Assembly: GCA_018457135.1 (NCBI GenBank) | Contig: JAGGDU010000029.1 | Span: 7,213-55,304, forward strand | Length of the DNA: 48,092 nucleotides | Origin: Trichodesmium erythraeum GBRTRLIN201 | Lineage (GTDB): Bacteria; Cyanobacteriota; Cyanobacteriia; Cyanobacteriales; Microcoleaceae | Reading direction: 5' to 3' | Shown here: positions 42,291 through 48,092 of the stretch, piece by piece | Layout of the letters: every line of letters begins with the position of its first letter | How positions within the stretch are numbered: position 1 is the stretch's first letter | Made by a program: the position numbers and the translations under genes | Notes under the pieces: model-generated | What the model saw: the letters and a program-made list of their open reading frames with translations, nothing else | The model's database searches: none | What the model was told of the DNA's origin: nothing

Positions 42291-45200
42291 ACTGGTTCAC
42301 TTTCGTCGATATCGTTAACATTAATGGTCAACTGTTCTTGATAGCTGGCTACGTTTCTATCAGTAGTTTGAACTCGGATATTATAACTAGACTGACTTTC
42401 ATAGTCTGGGGAATCATTGATTCTTAGTTGGTCAGCCTCAATAGTGAAGGCTTGGTTATCTTTATCTCCCTCACCTGTTACTAATTCATAAGTAAAGCTA
42501 TCTCCTGAGTCGGGGTCGACGGTGTAAAATTCACCAACTACGCTGTTAGGTGCTACGTTTTCGTCAATATTTTTGTTGCCAAGGTCGAGGTCAGTGGGAG
42601 CTTCATTAATATCGTTAACATTAATGGTCAACTGTTCTTGATAGCTGGCTACGTTTCTATCAGTAGTCTGAACTCGGATATTATAAGTAGGCTTAGTTTC
42701 AAAATCTGGAGAACTATTGATTTTCAGTTGGTTACCTTCAATGGTGAAGGTTTGGTTATCTGTATCTCCCTCTCCTGCTACTAATGCATAAGTAAAGGTG
42801 TCTCCAGGGTCGGGGTCGGTTGTGGAAAATGTTCCAACTACACTATTGGCTGCTACGTTTTCGTCAATGGTTTCTTTGTCAAGCTCCAGAGCTGTGGGAG
42901 CTTTGTTGCTCTCTTTAACTTTTGTCGTTGCTTGAGCTTGAGCTGTTGTTGTTTCTACTTGACCGACCTTGTCTGTGGCTACGCTGTAGAAGGCGTAGGT
43001 TTTGTCAATTTCTCCCGTGTAAGTGGCTGAGGTTTCTGTGGTGTCGTCTAACCATAATTCAAAGTCACCTCCGTTTTCCGAGACGTATATATCATAGGTT
43101 GCTACACCACTGCCTTGGTCTTCTCCTGTCCAGGTAACTTCGATTTCTGCACCGGATGTCGTTTCTGGGAGTTCCTCTACTTTGCTGGTGGGTGCTGTAA
43201 TATCAATGGTGTTGAATACGGGGGGGGTTGCTATGGGGTCGTTGGTGTCGAATACTATGCTGGCTTCCGCGTCGATGACATCCCCCGTCTGAACATCCTG
43301 CCCGGGACTGATGGTGTAGGATATAAAACCATCTCCTTCGGGTGGGTTGACGTTGGGTGGTAGGAACCCGGCGTCGAAGTCTGTGGGATATTCTCCGGTT
43401 TCCGGGTCGATGGTTTCTAGGGTGTATTTGACTGCTCCGGTTTCGGCGTTCATTTCCGCGTTGAAGTCTACGAAATAGCCGATGGTTTCTGTCAGGTCTA
43501 TTCTTTCGGTGTAGTTTTGATAGCCAGGGGGGATTTCGATGTTGATGTCCCCGAAGCCAAAGTTGCCTAGTTCAAAGCTGTTCCAGTCTAGGTCGCTGTC
43601 TAGTTGTTGGGTGACGGTGACGAAGACTGCGGGGGCGTCTGCTTTTTCGGCGTCGTTTTCAAAGCGGATGGTGTAGGGGAGGGTTTGTGGGGATGTGAGC
43701 CAGTTTTCCTCCCCTACTCCTGCAGGGCCTATTATGTCGTTGGGATCCACCGCTCCTCCTATTGGTAGTTCTTGTCGCTCGACTGTATTGCAAGCACCAG
43801 TTATACATAGTCCAATTATGTAGCCAGGGGTACCTATTGGTGTTGTAGGAGCAAAAATACCTGTAGCATCAGACAAAAATTCTGCTCCTGTTCCTGCCCT
43901 TTTGTCTGCAGAGTCAAAATCTAAATCTTTTGCTCTCTTTCCCCTTTCGCTGTCTTTCAAGTTCTTGTCATTAACCATATCAATAGCAGCACCCCTAGTA
44001 AGTAACCCAGATTTTCCACCATTTCCCAAATACTTTTTTTCTCTTTCTCTTAGCTTTTTTGCACGCTCTATCATCCGTTTTATGGAATCATTTTTATCTT
44101 TACTTTTCAATCCCTCCGGATCAATATAATCTACCGGACCATTTCCAACATACCGATACAAATTCTCATCCCCCCCATTCAACCCAATAGGGTCCATAGA
44201 AACAAACCGCCCAGTCTCCCCATCATAAAACCTTGCCCGCATAAAATCAAGACCATTAGCCTCCTCCATCACCCCAAACTGCCCCACAAACTCAAACTGA
44301 TTCGCCACCTGCTCCTGCTCAAACACATCCTTACCAAAAGGCGCATAATGATAACGATTCACATAATCTCCCTGACCATCACTCAAACCCACCGTCGAAC
44401 CAATAGCATTAAAATCATAAAAATTCCCCTCACCATCACTATCAACCCGACTCACCAAACCCAAACCATGGACATAACGAGCCACCAAATCTCCATCTTG
44501 AAACTCACCGACCACATTCCCAAAACCAAAAGGGTCTACCAAATATTCCGTGCGGTTGCCATCATAAACCGTTGCAATGCGATTACCCAAAACATCATAT
44601 TCATACTCAGTCTCAATACCATCAGGTTCAACCACCTTCACCAAACGATTTTCCACATTATATTCATATTGCCAAACATTACCCCCCTCAGTCTTCTCAA
44701 TTAAATTCCCATCGGCATCATATTCATACTCAATATCACCCACCTGACCATACTGGTTGAGATTATTAGTCTCGTAATCAGTATTCTGACCATTAACCTT
44801 AGTCGAAATACGATTACCCACAGCATCGTAAGTGTAACTTAAATTCTGGTCAGGAATTTCCGAATTACTAGAATCAAACTTAGCAGAAATCAACTGCCCC
44901 ACAGCATCATAACCATATTCCCAATCACCATCCAAAGTTTTCGCTGTACTGCGCCGCCCCAAATCATCATAGCTGTATTCAAACTGAGAATTAACCTGAT
45001 TATCCGCATCAAAATTAGTTAACTTAACCAACTGCCCCACATCATCATATTCATAAACAGTAGCAGTACCATTACCATTTTCCTCCTTTGCCAAACGCCC
45101 GATATTATCATAACTGTATTGAACAATTAACTCATTCTCCCCATCAGTCAACTTCCGTAAACGACCCACACCATCATAACCATACTTAACTATCCCCCCA

Positions 45201-48092
45201 GAATCATCAACCATACTGCTGCGACGATTATTTTCATAAGTAAATTCCAACCACCGCTCCGTAGGATAAGTAATCTTAGTCAGACGGTCTGCATCATCAT
45301 AAACCATCACAGTTTCCCCAGACTCATCAGTAACCTTAATCAAATTACCACGGTCATCATACTCATAATTTAATGAATCACCATTACCAAACTGCTTGTG
45401 AATCAGACGGTCTACATCATCATAACTATAACCAACCTGTCCTTCTCGACGGTTAGTAGTCAAAATCAGATTTCCTTCACTGTCATACTTAAAGCGATCG
45501 CGACTCCCATCAGCATAAATAATATCCGTGGCATTCCCCCGGTCATCATAACTATACTTAAGCTGATTATCCTTAGCATCCGTCACCACGGACAACTGAT
45601 TAAAATTCGGTTCATATTCAAAATTAGTAGTATTCCCATCAGCTCCCGTCTGAGCGAGAAGACTACCACAGCCACAATAAATAAAACCAGTCACACTACC
45701 ATCAGGAGCAACAACCTGACTCAAATTGCCATTCTGGTCATAACGCATCTGTGTTTGTCGCCCCAGAGCATCAGTCATTTGCCCAACTTGACCCCGGTCA
45801 TTCAACAGCATATTAGTAGTGGCACCATTAGCATCCCTCACCTGTACACTACCATCATCCCGATAAGTATACTCAACCTTCTCGCTGCCATCACCCCAAC
45901 TTTCTTCTATCAACCGCCCCTGTCCGTCATACTTAAACAGACTTTTCGTACCATCAATATCAGTCACAGAAGTAATAGCAAAACTATCATTGTAAGTATA
46001 GCTAACCGTTCCATCCGGTGTGGTCACACTCAACAACTTCTCACCAGTACCATCATAACCATAATTTGTCACCCATCCACTACTGTCAGTTGTCCGAATA
46101 ATTCGACCTTGACTATTGTAAACAAAATCCGTTTTCTCCCCATTACTATTCTCCCAACTGGTGAGGTGGCCATTAGTGTAAGTTGTTTGGAGGCGATCGC
46201 CATTAGTATTCTCCAGATAGTCCAGACGACCATTAGACCGGAATCTAATAATAGTACCATCACTCTGTCGGAGCTGATAAACATCTTCCACCTTAGTCAG
46301 AACCATAGTTATATTAGGGGGACTAGCAAAACTACCATCATCCTGGGACTCAAAAACCAGACGACTAGGGCCATTTTCAATAGCAACATTGCCATCCTCA
46401 TCAAGCACCGCTCGAATATCCCCAAAGAAAGTCTGACCACGACCAAGGGAACCCAAACGATAGCGAACGACAATATCCTGATTATTACTCGCCTGCTGCA
46501 ACTCAAAACCCAGTAAGCGACCAGCATCATTAGTATATTCCCCCAACTTGCTCAGAGTCGTCGCATTTTCTGCCAAAACTCTTTCATAGTCTGCGGCAGT
46601 GTTCCCAATAGAAGCCACAAAATTATTCCAAACCTCATCCCACGCAGAGTCAGGCACATTATCAGGACGTAACCTTTCCTTAAAACTATTCCAGTCAACC
46701 TCCTCATCAGGAGTCACCGCATTAACAGTAAAATTAATTTGTTCTCCAACACCCACAGTTGGTTTCACCAGGATATTAAAACTATCCTTCGCCCCAGGAG
46801 GCAAAACCCCTGCCACCCCCTGACTATTAATAGCCAAAAATTGTACAGGTTCATCAGTCCATTCCCCTGTAAATGGGTCTTGTAATTCAGCCCCCTCTGC
46901 CACCAAATTAAGTAAAGGAGCAGGAAAATTACTATCAGTATCATTAGTGTAGTGAATAACCACATCTCCTTGCCACCAAGGACGCACACGTTCTGGTACA
47001 TTTAAATTAATAGTTAATTCTCCTTGGGGTACCTCATTTACACTAAAAGTTTCTTGAGCAGTCGCAGTTTCCCCCTCATCTGTAACTTTAACCTGATATT
47101 TACCAGGTGGGAGACCTCCCAAATCAAAAGTCGCCTGTAAGTTACGTTCATTCTGCCAGACTATCTCATCAGCATTTGTAGACGAGCCATTACCAACCAA
47201 ACTAACTTGACTTGCCAAGGAAAAAGACGAACCCTGTAAACTAATAGTAGTTTCACCACTATTACTGCCAGTTTCAGGAGTAATGTCAGAAATTTTTAAA
47301 GGCAACTCTTCTTCATTAGGAGTTGCCTCCAGGTTGAGAGTGTAGAAATTATCGTCCCCAAAGTTGGCCACCCGCACGAAATAATCACCCGCTTCTAACC
47401 CCTGATTAAAAGACGCACCATTCCAAGAAGTGGCAGTTACAGATTTAATAACTTGACCATGATTATCATATAAAATTACTCCAGCATTTCTGTCTAAATT
47501 TTCTATTTCTAACTCAAAACTGCTGTCTTTATTAAGTTCAAAACGATAGTAATCAAAAGTATCAATATCGCTGAGGAAGTCATTAAAACTGTGGTTGCCA
47601 ACAAGAATATTTAAGTCCCGGGCAGTGTTGAAAGAGTTCCCAGCTTTATCTACTATTTCCACAGCAGACATTTCTAGATTGTAGGGAGTATTAGTTTGAC
47701 TATACCAACCGGAAGAATTTGAAATTCTGGCATAATAGGTCCCTGAGTCCAGGTTAAAATTCATAGGTTCATCTGTATCTTGACCAGAAAAATATTCGCT
47801 TCTTAATGATTCATTATTCTGGTTATAAAGATGAATGTAAGCTGCATCATCTAAACCAGAAAGATGGAAATTAATTCTGCTATCTTCCTTCAACTCAAAT
47901 TGATAATAATCGTACCTATCAATATCTCCTACCCAATCTTGAAAAGTTTTATTGCCTTTAAGAATACCAACATCTTTTGCTTCTCCTATCGTATTACCTG
48001 AATTATCTGCAATAGATACTGCAGACATTTCTAATTCATAAGGAGTATTAGTCTGACTATACCAACCGGAAGAATTTGAGATTCTGGCATAA
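41357..48092 (-). CDS. Giant modular RHS/YD-repeat surface protein (partial, 5' end beyond window)
   Basis: The frame is open to the window edge; numbering here is from Met at 48028, but PPC sequence continues upstream. Order: PPC-type beta-sandwich repeats (1-235), an IPT/TIG-like domain (246-332), a beta-rich and helical linker (to about 590), YD repeats (about 600-1235, many YEYDxxGNL units), the RHS core (FMRARFYDGETGRFVSMDPI to DYIDPEGL, ending at 1307), a 120-residue variable part (1308-1427), a DPNDIIGPAGVG beta-domain (1428-1600), a fibronectin-like domain (1610-1696), two cadherin-like domains (1706-1909) and six FG-GAP/VCBS units of about 52 residues (1912-2223). It is presumably secreted and calcium-binding, an adhesin or toxin-like filament. 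No transporter, immunity gene or signal peptide is visible in the window. A HIP1 site lies in two repeats. Not classifiable as a known toxin. Confidence 0.9.
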   Translation of the reverse strand, partial: YARISNSSGWYSQTNTPYELEMSAVSIADNSGNTIGEAKDVGILKGNKTFQDWVGDIDRYDYYQFELKEDSRINFHLSGLDDAAYIHLYNQNNESLRSEYFSGQDTDEPMNFNLDSGTYYARISNSSGWYSQTNTPYNLEMSAVEIVDKAGNSFNTARDLNILVGNHSFNDFLSDIDTFDYYRFELNKDSSFELEIENLDRNAGVILYDNHGQVIKSVTATSWNGASFNQGLEAGDYFVRVANFGDDNFYTLNLEATPNEEELPLKISDITPETGSNSGETTISLQGSSFSLASQVSLVGNGSSTNADEIVWQNERNLQATFDLGGLPPGKYQVKVTDEGETATAQETFSVNEVPQGELTINLNVPERVRPWWQGDVVIHYTNDTDSNFPAPLLNLVAEGAELQDPFTGEWTDEPVQFLAINSQGVAGVLPPGAKDSFNILVKPTVGVGEQINFTVNAVTPDEEVDWNSFKERLRPDNVPDSAWDEVWNNFVASIGNTAADYERVLAENATTLSKLGEYTNDAGRLLGFELQQASNNQDIVVRYRLGSLGRGQTFFGDIRAVLDEDGNVAIENGPSRLVFESQDDGSFASPPNITMVLTKVEDVYQLRQSDGTIIRFRSNGRLDYLENTNGDRLQTTYTNGHLTSWENSNGEKTDFVYNSQGRIIRTTDSSGWVTNYGYDGTGEKLLSVTTPDGTVSYTYNDSFAITSVTDIDGTKSLFKYDGQGRLIEESWGDGSEKVEYTYRDDGSVQVRDANGATTNMLLNDRGQVGQMTDALGRQTQMRYDQNGNLSQVVAPDGSVTGFIYCGCGSLLAQTGADGNTTNFEYEPNFNQLSVVTDAKDNQLKYSYDDRGNATDIIYADGSRDRFKYDSEGNLILTTNRREGQVGYSYDDVDRLIHKQFGNGDSLNYEYDDRGNLIKVTDESGETVMVYDDADRLTKITYPTERWLEFTYENNRRSSMVDDSGGIVKYGYDGVGRLRKLTDGENELIVQYSYDNIGRLAKEENGNGTATVYEYDDVGQLVKLTNFDADNQVNSQFEYSYDDLGRRSTAKTLDGDWEYGYDAVGQLISAKFDSSNSEIPDQNLSYTYDAVGNRISTKVNGQNTDYETNNLNQYGQVGDIEYEYDADGNLIEKTEGGNVWQYEYNVENRLVKVVEPDGIETEYEYDVLGNRIATVYDGNRTEYLVDPFGFGNVVGEFQDGDLVARYVHGLGLVSRVDSDGEGNFYDFNAIGSTVGLSDGQGDYVNRYHYAPFGKDVFEQEQVANQFEFVGQFGVMEEANGLDFMRARFYDGETGRFVSMDPIGLNGGDENLYRYVGNGPVDYIDPEGLKSKDKNDSIKRMIERAKKLREREKKYLGNGGKSGLLTRGAAIDMVNDKNLKDSERGKRAKDLDFDSADKRAGTGAEFLSDATGIFAPTTPIGTPGYIIGLCITGACNTVERQELPIGGAVDPNDIIGPAGVGEENWLTSPQTLPYTIRFENDAEKADAPAVFVTVTQQLDSDLDWNSFELGNFGFGDINIEIPPGYQNYTERIDLTETIGYFVDFNAEMNAETGAVKYTLETIDPETGEYPTDFDAGFLPPNVNPPEGDGFISYTISPGQDVQTGDVIDAEASIVFDTNDPIATPPVFNTIDITAPTSKVEELPETTSGAEIEVTWTGEDQGSGVATYDIYVSENGGDFELWLDDTTETSATYTGEIDKTYAFYSVATDKVGQVETTTAQAQATTKVKESNKAPTALELDKETIDENVAANSVVGTFSTTDPDPGDTFTYALVAGEGDTDNQTFTIEGNQLKINSSPDFETKPTYNIRVQTTDRNVASYQEQLTINVNDINEAPTDLDLGNKNIDENVAPNSVVGEFYTVDPDSGDSFTYELVTGEGDKDNQAFTIEADQLRINDSPDYESQSSYNIRVQTTDRNVASYQEQLTINVNDIDESEPVQFDFNADGVADILWRHKSHKNGPNRIWLMNDDGTRNQTVNPGSFGSAWDVAGVADFNTDGVADILWRHQSHKNGPNRIWLMNDDGTRNQTVNPGNFHSAWDVAGVADFNTDGVDDILWRHQSHKNGPNRIWLMNDDGTRNQTVNPGSFRSAWDVAGVADFNADGVDDILWRHQSHNNGQNRIWLMNDDGTRNQTVHPGILGLAWDVAGVADFNADGVDDILWRHQSHNNGQNRIWLMNDDGTRNQTVHPGILGLAWDVAGVADFNTDGVADIHWRDQSGANRIWLMNDDGTPNQTVNPGGFGSAWDVAGM

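Noticed and set aside
45398-46516. 372-codon plus-strand open frame within the RHS region
   Set aside because: It is antisense to YD repeats; its Ile/Thr/Ser-rich, motif-free sequence follows from the repetitive codons of the minus-strand gene.
1-48092. CRISPR array
   Set aside because: All repeats seen are heptamer tracts, tandem duplications or coding repeats; none shows regularly spaced identical short repeats with unique spacers.

Overview
The window looks like chromosome from a filamentous, AT-rich cyanobacterium, most likely Trichodesmium or a close relative. This is inference from three things. The palindrome GCGATCGC (HIP1) occurs about 18 times. Several genes belong to cyanobacterial or plastid families (pxcA/cemA, ycf65/PSRP-3, cyanobacterial-type rpoZ, DUF1818). 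Coding density is low, with long AT-rich gaps holding decayed genes, heptamer repeats and short duplications.

Layout. 1-3300: relics of a Ser/Thr kinase and a formylglycine-generating-enzyme-like domain in the order of a kinase-FGE fusion, with two duplications. 3304-6255: glycogen debranching enzyme glgX, then a tnpB relic. 6256-10655: a cysteine-rich protein of unknown function, cobU, and a small polysaccharide group (two GT2 glycosyltransferases and a left-handed beta-helix acetyltransferase). 10774-14185: pxcA, trxA, a probable 6S RNA with its own promoter, and fabG. 14186-17100: a broken exported peptide, an AstE/aspartoacylase-type hydrolase and a truncated, frameshifted pfkA. 17165-23419: valS, a GDSL hydrolase, rpoZ, an anchored protein of unknown function and a DUF1818 protein. 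23968-24041: tRNA-Pro(GGG). 25362-28343: putA, followed by a DUF4351 relic and a relic resembling the C-terminus of PatG-type proteases. 29416-33385: an ABC-2 permease, a SAM methyltransferase, ycf65 and a HAD hydrolase. 34733-40695: an SDR, a DUF21/CBS membrane protein, an EamA transporter, two small membrane proteins and an SDR enzyme with a CIA30 domain inserted. 41021-48092: a giant modular surface-type protein, cut by the window edge, with PPC, IPT-like, RHS/YD, cadherin-like and FG-GAP/VCBS modules, followed by a frameshifted tail.

Most genes are single, scattered housekeeping or metabolic units; apart from the polysaccharide group, clear operons are few. The most unusual items are the giant protein, in which the RHS core sits in the middle rather than at the C-terminus; the CIA30-in-SDR enzyme; the 6S RNA candidate; and the number of recognisable gene relics. 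All family assignments come from reading motifs; no database search was possible.
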